Below, one piece after another: positions 1-7,213 of a stretch of DNA of 35,115 bases (positions are counted from its first letter, which is position 1; each line of letters begins with the position of its first letter). The position numbers and the translations under genes are program-made. This stretch comes from Ligilactobacillus equi DSM 15833 = JCM 10991 (GTDB lineage Bacteria; Bacillota; Bacilli; Lactobacillales; Lactobacillaceae), in the NCBI RefSeq assembly GCF_000615765.1, contig NZ_BAMI01000017.1, positions 1 through 35,115 of the forward strand, in the 5' to 3' direction. Under the pieces are notes generated by a model, which was not told the DNA's origin, ran no database searches, and was given only the letters and a program-made list of their open reading frames with translations.

Positions 1-431
1 TAGTTGACTAAAAAGGGATGTTGACTTAGAAGGGTAATAGCTGAACCGTCAATAATTACGGGGCAATCTTCTTTAGCATAGGTTAAAACCAATGATAAAA
101 GTTCGAATCCGAAGTCATCTAAATCAAGTCCAGGTCCGATAATAATGACGTCGTTTTGTTGAATTGCTGATAAGGTTTGTTTTTGATCATGATAGTCAAG
201 GAACATGACTTCAGGGCAACGGGCATGCAGAGCAGATAGATTAGCACGATTAGTAGCACAAGAAACTAAACCGGCTCCTGCATAAACGGCAGCTTGACTG
301 GCCATGATAATTGCGCCACCAAAATTCAAGGAACCACCAATGGCTAGTACCCGTCCGAAGTTCCCCTTATGGCTTAGTAAGGGGCGCGGAGTAATAACCT
401 GAGATAAGATATCAGTAGTGAGTAACAACAT
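1..431 (-). CDS. nnrD: ADP-dependent NAD(P)H-hydrate dehydratase, C-terminally cut by window edge
   Basis: This metabolite-repair enzyme dehydrates damaged NAD(P)H hydrates back to NAD(P)H using ADP (YjeF C-terminal / ribokinase-like fold, cytosolic). Reading the minus strand from ATG 431-429 gives about 143 residues. Early on these contain HKGNFGRVLAIGGS, then AAVYAGAGLVSCAT and PEVM, then IIIGPGLDLDDFG, which matches the family's order of blocks. The usual GPGLG is GPGLD here. The start is supported by an AGGAGG at 436-441 (as TCCTCC on the plus strand). The normal protein is about 275 residues, so roughly half lies outside the window. It is divergent from pepV. The family is clear; the symbol follows family naming. 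Confidence 0.85.
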   Translation of the reverse strand, partial: MLLLTTDILSQVITPRPLLSHKGNFGRVLAIGGSLNFGGAIIMASQAAVYAGAGLVSCATNRANLSALHARCPEVMFLDYHDQKQTLSAIQQNDVIIIGPGLDLDDFGFELLSLVLTYAKEDCPVIIDGSAITLLSQHPFLVN

Positions 432-459
432 AAGGTCCTCCTAATAACTTTTTAGACCT

Positions 460-468
460 ATTATAACA
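460..468 (-). promoter_or_regulatory. Extended -10 promoter for nnrD
   Basis: On the minus strand TGTTATAAT fits a TGn extended -10 element, 29 bases before the start codon. No good -35 is visible. A 10-bp perfect palindrome, TACCATGGTA, lies at 470-479 just upstream and could be an operator, though one palindrome of this size can arise by chance. Confidence 0.5.
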
Positions 469-520
469 TTACCATGGTATGCGTTTGGACCAGAATTTAG
501 GAATTTTCAGGTTACAAGTA

Positions 521-548
521 CTGACATTTATTCTGAGTGTGCTACAAT
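521..548 (+). promoter_or_regulatory. Sigma-A promoter for pepV
   Basis: CTGACA at 521-526 and TACAAT at 543-548 are 16 bases apart, a good vegetative promoter 38 bases ahead of the pepV ATG. Confidence 0.6.
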
Positions 549-585
549 GGTTTTGTATACTCAATAAGAAATGAGGAATAATTAA

Positions 586-1983
586 ATGACAATTGATTGG
601 ACAAAAGAAGTCGAAAAAAGAAAAGACGATTTATTGGCTGATTTGCAAACGATGCTTAAAATCGAAAGTGTCCGTGACGAAAGTTTAGGGACGGATGAAG
701 CACCTTTGGGTCCTGGTCCTAAGGAAGCTTTGGACAAGTTCTTAGAAATTGGTCGTCGTGATGGCTTTGAAACTCAAGAAGTAGATGGCTTAGCAGGTCA
801 CATTGCCTATGGTGAAGGTGATGAAACCTTGGCAATTTTAGGACACGTGGATGTAATGCCAGCCGGTAAGGGTTGGACCAAGAAACCTTTTGAACCAACC
901 ATTGAAGATGGTCGTCTCTATGCTCGTGGAGCCTCTGATGACAAGGGTCCAAGTATGGCTGCCTACTACGGTTTGAAAATTGTGAAGGAATTAGGCTTAC
1001 CTGTTAATAAGAAGATTCGTTTTATTTTGGGGACTGACGAAGAAAGTCAATGGCGTGGAATGACGCGCTACTTTGAAAAGATGCCCCAACCTGACTTTGG
1101 TTTTTCACCAGATGCTTTCTTCCCAATTATTAACGGTGAAAAGGGAAATGTTAGCTTTGTGTTGAATTTTCCTGGTCAAAACGATGCTCAAGTACAATTG
1201 CTTTCCTTTGATGGTGGTTTACGTGAAAACATGGTACCACGTGATGCGCAAGCTGTAGTAGCCGGTTTAGACTTAGCATCAGTTAAAGAAGCTCTAGCTG
1301 CTTTTGTGGCGGACAAACCTGTGGAAGCTGAAGTTAAGGAAGTTGGAACTAATTTGGAAATTAGTTTCATCGGAAAAGCTGCCCATGCTCAAGAACCACG
1401 TAATGGTGAAAACGCTGGGACTTACTTGGCTTTATTCTTAAAGGACTTTGCCTTTGGGGCTGACGCTAAGAATTACTTAGACTTTACAGCCAACTACTTA
1501 CACCAAGATTCTCGGATGGAAAACTTTGGAATTAACTTTACGGATGATGTGATGGGTGACTTAACGATGAATGCTGGTATCTTTGCTTTTGAAGCTGGTA
1601 AGGGAGGGCAAATCACCTTGAACTTCCGTTTCCCTAAAGGTATGGATGAAACAGATATCAAAGCAGGTTTAGCAAAAGTAGTGACTCCGATGGGGGTTAC
1701 CCTTGACCAAGGTCGGGTTCAAGTACCACACTACGTAGACCCATCTGACCCATTAGTAGAAACTTTATTAGGGGTTTATCGTCGTCAAACTGGCCAAGAA
1801 GCTCACGGTATGGTTGTCGGTGGAGGAACATATGGACGTTTAATGAAGCGTGGGGTGGCCTTTGGGGCTATGTTCCCAGGGGTACCTGATACTATGCACC
1901 AAGCGGACGAGTTTATGCCAGTAGATGGCTTATTAAAAGCCACAGCAATTTACGCGGAAGCCATCGCAGAATTAGTTAAATAA
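586..1983 (+). CDS. pepV: Dipeptidase PepV (M20 family zinc peptidase)
   Basis: This cytosolic metallopeptidase releases amino acids from dipeptides with broad specificity, in the last step of peptide use by lactic acid bacteria. The 465 residues match the usual PepV length. M20 metal-site motifs are intact: GHVDVMPAG (first His and Asp), ARGASDDKGP (bridging Asp), TDEESQWRG (catalytic and ligand Glu) and, near the C-terminus, VVGGGTYGR with a later MHQADEF. The lid domain HAQEPRNGENAG is also present. ATG 586 is preceded by a GAGGAA at suitable distance. It is transcribed alone: it has its own promoter, and a terminator follows. Confidence 0.95.
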   Translation: MTIDWTKEVEKRKDDLLADLQTMLKIESVRDESLGTDEAPLGPGPKEALDKFLEIGRRDGFETQEVDGLAGHIAYGEGDETLAILGHVDVMPAGKGWTKKPFEPTIEDGRLYARGASDDKGPSMAAYYGLKIVKELGLPVNKKIRFILGTDEESQWRGMTRYFEKMPQPDFGFSPDAFFPIINGEKGNVSFVLNFPGQNDAQVQLLSFDGGLRENMVPRDAQAVVAGLDLASVKEALAAFVADKPVEAEVKEVGTNLEISFIGKAAHAQEPRNGENAGTYLALFLKDFAFGADAKNYLDFTANYLHQDSRMENFGINFTDDVMGDLTMNAGIFAFEAGKGGQITLNFRFPKGMDETDIKAGLAKVVTPMGVTLDQGRVQVPHYVDPSDPLVETLLGVYRRQTGQEAHGMVVGGGTYGRLMKRGVAFGAMFPGVPDTMHQADEFMPVDGLLKATAIYAEAIAELVK

Positions 1984-1990
1984 TTATCGC

Positions 1991-2018
1991 AAGTCGGAGT
2001 CTAGGTTCCGGCTTTTTG
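1991..2018 (+). terminator. Intrinsic terminator after pepV
   Basis: The 8-bp stem AAGTCGGA/TCCGGCTT (one G-T pair) is followed by a T run, directly after the pepV stop. Confidence 0.75.
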
Positions 2019-2071
2019 CTTGCAAATTTTTATTACGGGATTAAAATGGAGGTGAATTCAAAAGAAAGAAG

Positions 2072-2332
2072 ATGGCAAGTATGGAGCGCGAAAGTCGTTT
2101 TATTCGGGATTTATTCGCCAATGCAGTTAAGCAAGAGGCAGATTTTACAATTTTTAAGGTTCCAACTAAGCGGGAAAAGATGTATCTGCGGGTCAAGACA
2201 GATTTAATTGAGCAAATTAGGGAAAGTCAGCATTTAGAAAAGATGTTAAAGACGCTTTTATCCAAGCATCGGGTTGCCAGTCAAAGTGAAGAAATTACGA
2301 TTAGTCAGGGTAACTACCGTCTTTTTATGTAA
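2072..2332 (+). CDS. Small hypothetical protein, function unknown
   Basis: I do not recognise this 86-residue protein. It is soluble, rich in Lys/Arg and Glu, and probably mostly helical, with no signal peptide or membrane segment. The start is uncertain. ATG 2072 and ATG 2081 are both possible, but the only good Shine-Dalgarno (GGAGGTG at 2048-2054) is 17 or more bases away, too far for either. It sits alone between the pepV terminator and the promoter of the next gene, and no promoter of its own is clear. It may be a real small protein or the remnant of a longer gene. A faint resemblance of its middle part to the N-terminal domain of ComGA-type ATPases was not strong enough to name. Confidence 0.5.
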   Translation: MASMERESRFIRDLFANAVKQEADFTIFKVPTKREKMYLRVKTDLIEQIRESQHLEKMLKTLLSKHRVASQSEEITISQGNYRLFM

Positions 2333-2335
2333 ACC

Positions 2336-2364
2336 TTGTCAAAATTCGCTCAATCCTCTAAAAT
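2336..2364 (+). promoter_or_regulatory. Sigma-A promoter for the UPF0145 gene
   Basis: TTGTCA at 2336-2341 and TAAAAT at 2359-2364 with 17-base spacing lie 33 bases before the ATG at 2398. Confidence 0.7.
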
Positions 2365-2397
2365 TAAAGTTAAAAGTTATACGAAGAGGTGAGGTAG

Positions 2398-2685
2398 ATG
2401 TTTTTAATTACCGGTGATTTGCGGAGTAGTTATGCGATTAAAGGTGTGGTGAATGCCACCGTCAAAAAAACTTTACAACCGGATGAAATTGATCAAGTTG
2501 CTGATTACGACAATCTTTACGAAAAAGTCAAAGAAATCTTAGGTAAACGGGCGGAAGCCCTCGGAGCTGATGGGGTCATTGATGTCAGTTTTGTACCAGA
2601 GATTGCCCGAGTGGCCGTGGGTCCTAAGTACATGATTTTGCATGGATATGGGACGGCCGTTGCTTTACTAAAAAATTCAAAGTAA
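2398..2685 (+). CDS. YbjQ/UPF0145 family protein
   Basis: This is a 95-residue cytosolic protein of the YbjQ-like family (UPF0145/DUF74), which forms small-barrel oligomers of unproven role and is sometimes called heavy-metal-binding. The family pattern is visible: an early AIKGVVNATV strand, a helical middle ending KRAEALGADGVIDVSF, and a C-terminal HGYGTAVALL. ATG 2398 follows a strong GAGGTGAGG. It is a single-gene unit with its own promoter. Family placement is fairly sure; function is not known. Confidence 0.75.
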   Translation: MFLITGDLRSSYAIKGVVNATVKKTLQPDEIDQVADYDNLYEKVKEILGKRAEALGADGVIDVSFVPEIARVAVGPKYMILHGYGTAVALLKNSK

Positions 2686-2698
2686 GCACTGGTGGACC

Positions 2699-2727
2699 TT
2701 GACCTCTTAGCGGGAATATAGTATGAT
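2699..2727 (+). promoter_or_regulatory. Promoter for tRNA-Leu
   Basis: TTGACC at 2699-2704 and TATGAT at 2722-2727 are spaced by exactly 17 bases. The predicted transcription start lies about 15 bases upstream of the mature tRNA. Confidence 0.75.
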
Positions 2728-2730
2728 TAT

Positions 2731-2748
2731 TGAGTATTTTAATACTCA
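2731..2748 (+). repeat. Perfect inverted repeat in the pre-tRNA leader
   Basis: TGAGTATT and AATACTCA are separated by only two T bases, and the repeat ends one base before the tRNA. It covers the transcription start region. Confidence 0.6.
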
Positions 2749-2749
2749 T

Positions 2750-2833
2750 GCCGCTGTGGCGGAATTGGCAGACGCGCAGCGTTCAGGTCGCTGTTGGGTT
2801 TTCCCAGTACAGGTTCGACTCCTGCCAGCGGCA
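2750..2833 (+). tRNA. tRNA-Leu(CAG)
   Basis: This class II tRNA is 84 bases long and decodes CUG. The acceptor stem GCCGCTG (2750-2756) pairs with CAGCGGC (2826-2832), with discriminator A at 2833. The anticodon stem CAGCG/CGCTG encloses loop TTCAGGT, so the anticodon is CAG at 2784-2786. The long variable arm TTGGGTTTTCCCA is typical of tRNA-Leu, and the T arm is CAGG-TTCGACT-CCTG. The 3' CCA is not encoded. It is transcribed alone between its own promoter and terminator. Confidence 0.95.
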
Positions 2834-2838
2834 TTTTG

Positions 2839-2863
2839 ACGGTCCTAATGAGGGCCGTTTTTC
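2839..2863 (+). terminator. Intrinsic terminator after tRNA-Leu
   Basis: ACGGTCCT and AGGGCCGT form an 8-bp stem (one G-T pair) with a 4-base loop, followed by TTTTTC. Confidence 0.85.
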
Positions 2864-2885
2864 TTTTGAAAAATCAAGAAAACGT

Positions 2886-2914
2886 TTGCTAAAGAAGATG
2901 TACTATGATAAAAT
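2886..2914 (+). promoter_or_regulatory. Promoter of the TPP riboswitch transcript
   Basis: TTGCTA at 2886-2891 and TAAAAT at 2909-2914 are spaced by 17 bases. Transcription would start about 20 bases before the aptamer. Confidence 0.7.
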
Positions 2915-2941
2915 GCAGGTGTTATAAAGAAAATAATTGAT

Positions 2942-3015
2942 GATAGTTGGGGTGCCTTCTGGCTGAGAAATACCCATTGAACCTGATCTGATTAACATCA
3001 GCGGAGGGAACTATG
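2942..3015 (+). promoter_or_regulatory. TPP (THI-box) riboswitch aptamer
   Basis: The conserved THI-box pieces occur in order: GGGGTGCC at 2949-2956, GGCTGAGA, ACCC, then GAACCTGATCTG, and GCGGAGGGAA at 3001-3010. The P1 helix is formed by ATAGTT (2943-2948) and AACTAT (3009-3014). It senses thiamine pyrophosphate and precedes a terminator hairpin and the ykoEDC operon, so it should switch transporter expression off when TPP is plentiful. Confidence 0.93.
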
Positions 3016-3033
3016 TGTAAAAAAGACAATGAG

Positions 3034-3069
3034 AAGTCCAGACTATCAAAGCAGTCTGGACTTTTTTAG
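3034..3069 (+). terminator. Riboswitch-controlled transcription attenuator
   Basis: The 11-bp perfect stem AAGTCCAGACT/AGTCTGGACTT with an 8-base loop is followed by a T run. Its position right after the TPP aptamer and before ykoE makes it the expression platform. Confidence 0.85.
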
Positions 3070-3109
3070 CTCAACCATGATCAAAATTATAGGAAACGAG
3101 GTTTTGACA

Positions 3110-3655
3110 ATGTCAAAGAAAAAGTGGGATGTTCAAAGTGTGATTTTTTTAGCAATTATTGCTATCTTTTTAGGAATTATCTATCAGGTTTGGAGTTATG
3201 CCTATTATGCCTTAGCGGCCACACCTTTAAAACCTTATGCCAATGATTTAACTCTGGGTGTGTGGACGATGGCCGGTCCTCTAGCTGGAACTTTGCTACG
3301 TAAAGTTGGAGGAGCTTTTATCGGGGAATTATTAACCGCAACAGTCGAAATGTTTCTATTTTCTAGTTGGGGAGCAGCTAACCTGATTTCTGGTCTCTAT
3401 CAAGGATTAGGTTCAGAATTAGGGTTTGCTTTAACGGGATATAAAAACTTCGGTAAACTTGGACTTAGTTTATCCGTGTTGACCACCACGGTAGTGACGT
3501 TTGCCTGGTCCTTATTCCAAGATGGTTATTTAGATTATCAAGTCGGCATGCTAGTGCAGCTGTTTATTTTACGTCTGCTATCCATTGGTCTTTTTTCAGG
3601 GGTGTTAGTAGCTATGATTCAAGCAGCCGTTAAGAAAGCTGGGTTTTTACGCTAA
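3110..3655 (+). CDS. ykoE: YkoE-type ECF transporter S component (thiamine/HMP)
   Basis: This is the substrate-binding membrane subunit of an energy-coupling-factor transporter for thiamine or its hydroxymethylpyrimidine precursor. I chose ATG 3110 (181 residues, MSKKKW), preceded by a GAGG 8 bases upstream. Earlier in-frame ATGs at 3029 and 3077 would put the start inside or against the attenuator hairpin. About five or six hydrophobic segments are visible. The family signature is GVWTMAGPLAGTLLRKVGGAFIGELLTA-like in order (residues about 45-75), followed by the YQGLGSELGFALTGY block. Its stop overlaps the ykoD start by one base. The TPP riboswitch upstream supports the substrate. Confidence 0.9.
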   Translation: MSKKKWDVQSVIFLAIIAIFLGIIYQVWSYAYYALAATPLKPYANDLTLGVWTMAGPLAGTLLRKVGGAFIGELLTATVEMFLFSSWGAANLISGLYQGLGSELGFALTGYKNFGKLGLSLSVLTTTVVTFAWSLFQDGYLDYQVGMLVQLFILRLLSIGLFSGVLVAMIQAAVKKAGFLR

Positions 3656-5040
3656 TGACAAGTTTGCAAGTAAAAAATTTGACTTTTACCTATCAAGTTG
3701 AAGGTGAGGCGGTGTTGCGCGACTTAAATTTTACCTTACCTACTCAAAAGATTAGCCTTTTGATTGGTCAGTCGGGAGCTGGTAAATCAACATTTTTAAA
3801 ACTTTTAACTGGTCTTTATCCAGAATTTGGTGGCCAGATTAGCCAGGGACAGGTACTGTTAGATGGACAAGAAGTTGGAACTATGTGTGCTGCTAAAAGG
3901 GCTACTAAAATAGCTTTATTATTTCAAAATCCTCGCCAGCAAATTGTTATGACTACGTTTCGGGAACAATTGTATTTTATTTTAGCTAATTTAAATCTAC
4001 CGCTGATTGAGATTAATGATAGGATCAAACAGGTTTGTCAGCAATTCAACTTAACCGCTTTTTTAGATCGGGACTTACTAACTTTATCCGGTGGTGAACT
4101 GCAAAGAGTGGCGCTTGCCAGTGTGGTAGCTATGGGGAGTGAAATTATTATTTTAGATGAACCTTTCGCCAACATTGATTTAAAGGAGCGACGGCGACTA
4201 CTGGAACTTTTGCGAGATCTACAAGTCAAGCAAGGTAAAACGATTTTGATTTGTGATCATGATTTATCTGATTATCAAGCCTATGTTGACCATGTTTTTC
4301 AATTAGACCAAACACTTCATGAGGTTAATCGTACTATATTAGCTGAAGTCAAAAAGCCAGCTGTGAATTTACCACTAGCTCCTGATTTAACTGGTGATTT
4401 ATCCTGGTGCAACATAGAGTTGTGGGCGGGAAAACGACAGTTGGTAATTGACAGTAGTTATCGTTTAGGTCGTGGGAAAATTGGCCTTTTATCTGGGCAA
4501 AATGGAGTGGGCAAGTCGACTTTTTTTAAGGCCTTAATCAAGCAAAATTCTTACCATGGTAAAATTATTTTTGATAAGCAGGACTTAGCGCGGACAAAAG
4601 CAAAAAAGTGGGCTAGGTTGGTCGGAATTGTCTTTCAAAATAGTTTAGATCAGTTTGTAAAATTGACGGTAGCTGAGGAATTAGCTCTCTCACTAAAAAA
4701 GAGTCACCACCCAGAGTACTGGACGCCCGCGCGCGTGCAAGCAGTAGCACAAGCCTTTGGTCTGTGGGATTTAAATGACCAAGTTTGTTACCAGCTTTCC
4801 GGTGGTCAACAAAAACGTCTGCAGATTCTAGGGATGCTGATTATGAGTCCACCAGTCTTGTTACTTGACGAGCCCTTTAGCGGTTTGGATCAGGTAAGTC
4901 TAAAGCCGGTCTTGGAGGAGTTACAGACTGTGACTGTTGATTTGCAAATCGCGACTTTAGTGATTTCACACCAATTAATGGGAATTACCCCTTATTTAGA
5001 CTATCAGCTTCGTTTGGAGCATCAAAAGTTAGGATGGTGA
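3655..5040 (+). CDS. ykoD: YkoD-type duplicated ABC ATPase of ECF transporter
   Basis: This is the cytosolic energising subunit, with two fused ABC domains in 461 residues. Domain 1 has Walker A GQSGAGKST (about residue 38), Q-loop LFQNPRQQ, signature LSGGE, Walker B IIILDEPFANID and the H-loop ICDHD. Domain 2 has GQNGVGKST, VFQNSLDQ, LSGGQQ, VLLLDEPFSGLD and VISHQ. All key residues of both sites look intact. The start overlaps the ykoE stop as TAATG, implying coupled translation. It should pair with YkoC, four bases downstream, and with YkoE. Confidence 0.92.
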   Translation: MTSLQVKNLTFTYQVEGEAVLRDLNFTLPTQKISLLIGQSGAGKSTFLKLLTGLYPEFGGQISQGQVLLDGQEVGTMCAAKRATKIALLFQNPRQQIVMTTFREQLYFILANLNLPLIEINDRIKQVCQQFNLTAFLDRDLLTLSGGELQRVALASVVAMGSEIIILDEPFANIDLKERRRLLELLRDLQVKQGKTILICDHDLSDYQAYVDHVFQLDQTLHEVNRTILAEVKKPAVNLPLAPDLTGDLSWCNIELWAGKRQLVIDSSYRLGRGKIGLLSGQNGVGKSTFFKALIKQNSYHGKIIFDKQDLARTKAKKWARLVGIVFQNSLDQFVKLTVAEELALSLKKSHHPEYWTPARVQAVAQAFGLWDLNDQVCYQLSGGQQKRLQILGMLIMSPPVLLLDEPFSGLDQVSLKPVLEELQTVTVDLQIATLVISHQLMGITPYLDYQLRLEHQKLGW

Positions 5041-5044
5041 AACG

Positions 5045-5713
5045 ATGAAATTTAAATTGAATCCCACTATCATGTTACTTCTACTCTTAAGTCAAGGTCT
5101 TTGTCTAGCTTTTATTAAGAGCATTAGTTATAACCTTTTGGTACTGTTGTTAAGTTTAGGCTACTTAGCCTATCATAAAGCCAACTTTAAAACGATAGGG
5201 TTAGTCTTTTTAATAACCTTTCCCTTAAGTTTAGGTTCCTTTCTTTCTTTTTACTATTTTGGTCAAGGAGCGCGTGTGTACTTAGCCTGGATTTATGCTA
5301 GTCGGATTTATGCTTACTTGAGTTTGGGAATGCTGTTGACGTTGACTACTAAAATTGATGTATTACTAATAAGCTTGGAACAACACTTGCATTTACCTCA
5401 AGCTTTTGTTTATGGTGGTTTAGCTGCTATGAATATGTTGAGTCGTATCAAAAAGCAATTAGGTGTGATTAAATATTCAGCCCAAATTAGGGGAAAAAGT
5501 TATCATTATTATCAACCAGGTTTGTACTTGAGGGTTATCATTACAGCTTTAACCTGGTCCCGTGATAGTGCCCAAGCCATGCGAGCCTTAGGTTTTGTTG
5601 AAAAAGGCCCCCGTACGCAAGAAAAAGCAGATGTTTTGCCTAAATGGCAATGGGCTTTTTTAGGCGGGACGTCCCTTTTACCGCTTGTCGTGGTTATATT
5701 TCACTGGTTGTAA
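5045..5713 (+). CDS. ykoC: YkoC-type ECF transporter transmembrane (T) component
   Basis: This 222-residue integral membrane protein links the S component to the ATPase. It is strongly hydrophobic at both ends, with about five membrane segments. The two cytoplasmic coupling-helix motifs of the EcfT/CbiQ family are visible as AQIRGKSY (about residue 147) and AMRALGF (about residue 178). ATG 5045 comes four bases after the ykoD stop, with GGATGGTGA as a weak ribosome site. It is the last gene of the TPP-controlled operon, and a terminator follows. Confidence 0.88.
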   Translation: MKFKLNPTIMLLLLLSQGLCLAFIKSISYNLLVLLLSLGYLAYHKANFKTIGLVFLITFPLSLGSFLSFYYFGQGARVYLAWIYASRIYAYLSLGMLLTLTTKIDVLLISLEQHLHLPQAFVYGGLAAMNMLSRIKKQLGVIKYSAQIRGKSYHYYQPGLYLRVIITALTWSRDSAQAMRALGFVEKGPRTQEKADVLPKWQWAFLGGTSLLPLVVVIFHWL

Positions 5714-5718
5714 AGTTT

Positions 5719-5749
5719 AGTGTCAGGAGGTTTAGCTTCCTGACTTTTT
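5719..5749 (+). terminator. Terminator of the ykoEDC operon
   Basis: The stem GTCAGGA/TCCTGAC (5722-5728 with 5738-5744) is followed by TTTTT. Confidence 0.85.
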
Positions 5750-5786
5750 GGTGTGTAAAAATATTAAAATCTTATCTTGGCCGCAA

Positions 5787-5815
5787 TTGAACTTCGAAAT
5801 TTTAACGCGTATAAT
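5787..5815 (+). promoter_or_regulatory. Sigma-A promoter for the acyltransferase gene
   Basis: TTGAAC at 5787-5792 and a perfect TATAAT at 5810-5815 have 17-base spacing. Confidence 0.8.
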
Positions 5816-5852
5816 AAGTTAATGGAGTTATTCGAGAAAGGAATAAGTAATT

Positions 5853-7172
5853 ATGGGAAAGAGATTGAAAAGCAGTCGCTACATCACGGGCTTTGATGGG
5901 TTACGGACTTTAGCGGTGATTGGCGTGATTTTATATCATATTCTGCCACAAAGTTTGCCGGGGGGCTTTTTGGGAGTGCCGATTTTCTTCGTTGTTTCGG
6001 GTTACCTAATCACTGATTTGCTAATTCAGGAAAAAGAAGAACGAGGCTTTATCTCTATTAAAGATTTTTATCTACGTCGTTTTCGGCGTTTATACCCGGC
6101 TTTATTAACCATGGTTTTGGTATCGAGTGCTTACATAACACTTTTCCAACGCAACCTGTTGGTAAATATTCGAGGGATAATTTTAAGTAACGTTTTTTAT
6201 GTTTACAACTGGTTTCAAATTAAGCACCATGAGTCCTATTTTGCGCACTTTGGTGGTGAATCTCCCTTTACGCACCTGTGGTCCTTATCAATCGAAGGAC
6301 AGTTTTACTTGTTATGGCCGCTATTAGTGATCTTATTGTTAGCTTTTATTAAAAAGAAGAGCATGATTGCCCTAATAATCTTTTTAGGAGCCTTCATTTC
6401 TGCACTCGAGATGGCTCTGCTGTATCATGGTGGCGACCCCTCGCGCTTGTATTATGGTACTGATACGCGTATGTTTGCAATCCTCATTGGAGCCGCCTTA
6501 GCTTTTGTTTGGCCAAGTACTAAATTACGGCCGCAAGTTAATACAGGACACCGGCGCTTTTTAGATGGAATTGGTGCCTTTGCTTTGGCGGGGATTATTT
6601 TAAGCTTTATTTTTGCCTCCGCTCAAGCTTCGGGGATTTATCACATGGGGATGTTTTTCTTCTCCATTCTTTCTGCCTTGTTGGTGGCAATTGTGGCACA
6701 TCCTGGAGGTGACTTTAACCGTCTCTTCACCAATCCGCTTTTTACTTGGATTGGAAAAAGAAGTTACGGCATTTATCTTTACCAATTTCCGGTGATGATT
6801 TTTTATGAAAGTAAAGTCAAGGTTGGTAATCATCCTATTTTAAATGCGGTTATCGAAATTGCTTTAATTTTGGTGATTTCAGAGCTTTCTTACCGCTACT
6901 TAGAACGGCCGTTGCAATTCTTTGATTACCGTCAAACATTATCGGTAATCCGGGAAGCATTCCGCAAGGATACGGTGCACATGCCTCGTAGATATGCTTT
7001 GAGTATTGCTGGTTTAGTAGTTATGGTGGCACTCATTGGTGCTTTGATGCAACCTAAGTCCAATCAAATGCAAGCTAATCCTGTGCAAGCGACGATTGCT
7101 AAGAACCAAGCGCAAACTAAGAAGAATAATCAAACGAAGGCGAAGCTTCTAAGAAGGTTCAAGCTAATTTAG
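5853..7172 (+). CDS. OatA-like acyltransferase, membrane domain (5' part of a frameshifted gene)
   Basis: This is the acyltransferase-3 membrane domain of an OatA-type protein, which takes acyl groups across the membrane for O-acetylation of peptidoglycan or another envelope polymer. The 439 residues include FDGLRTLAVIGVILYH (the conserved His), GVPIFFVVSGYLIT, FYLRRFRRLYPAL and HLWSLSIEGQFYLLWPL, plus about 10-11 membrane segments. ATG 5853 follows GAAAGGA. The reading frame leaves the gene near 7137-7141 in a Lys/Gln-rich linker, and the last residues (AKLLRRFKLI) are out of frame. The matching SGNH domain continues at once in another frame. As read, the protein would lack its extracellular catalytic domain. 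Confidence 0.85.
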   Translation: MGKRLKSSRYITGFDGLRTLAVIGVILYHILPQSLPGGFLGVPIFFVVSGYLITDLLIQEKEERGFISIKDFYLRRFRRLYPALLTMVLVSSAYITLFQRNLLVNIRGIILSNVFYVYNWFQIKHHESYFAHFGGESPFTHLWSLSIEGQFYLLWPLLVILLLAFIKKKSMIALIIFLGAFISALEMALLYHGGDPSRLYYGTDTRMFAILIGAALAFVWPSTKLRPQVNTGHRRFLDGIGAFALAGIILSFIFASAQASGIYHMGMFFFSILSALLVAIVAHPGGDFNRLFTNPLFTWIGKRSYGIYLYQFPVMIFYESKVKVGNHPILNAVIEIALILVISELSYRYLERPLQFFDYRQTLSVIREAFRKDTVHMPRRYALSIAGLVVMVALIGALMQPKSNQMQANPVQATIAKNQAQTKKNNQTKAKLLRRFKLI

Positions 7173-7213
7173 AAAAGCAACTGACTCAAAAACAAATTAA
7201 TCAGGCACAAAAT

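Noticed and set aside
470-479. TACCATGGTA palindrome as a proven operator
   Set aside because: A single 10-bp palindrome with no second copy or linked regulator can occur by chance; only noted.
2072-2332. Naming this protein a ComGA fragment
   Set aside because: The resemblance to the ComGA N-terminal domain is too weak and no Walker motif follows.
3029-3109. Longer YkoE starting at 3029
   Set aside because: It would be translated through the riboswitch attenuator; ATG 3110 has a proper ribosome site and the family N-terminus.
5801-5815. Third copy of the comC-type motif (AACGCGTATAAT) before the acyltransferase gene
   Set aside because: It lacks the T-tract and flanks, and is fully explained by a TTGAAC-17-TATAAT sigma-A promoter.
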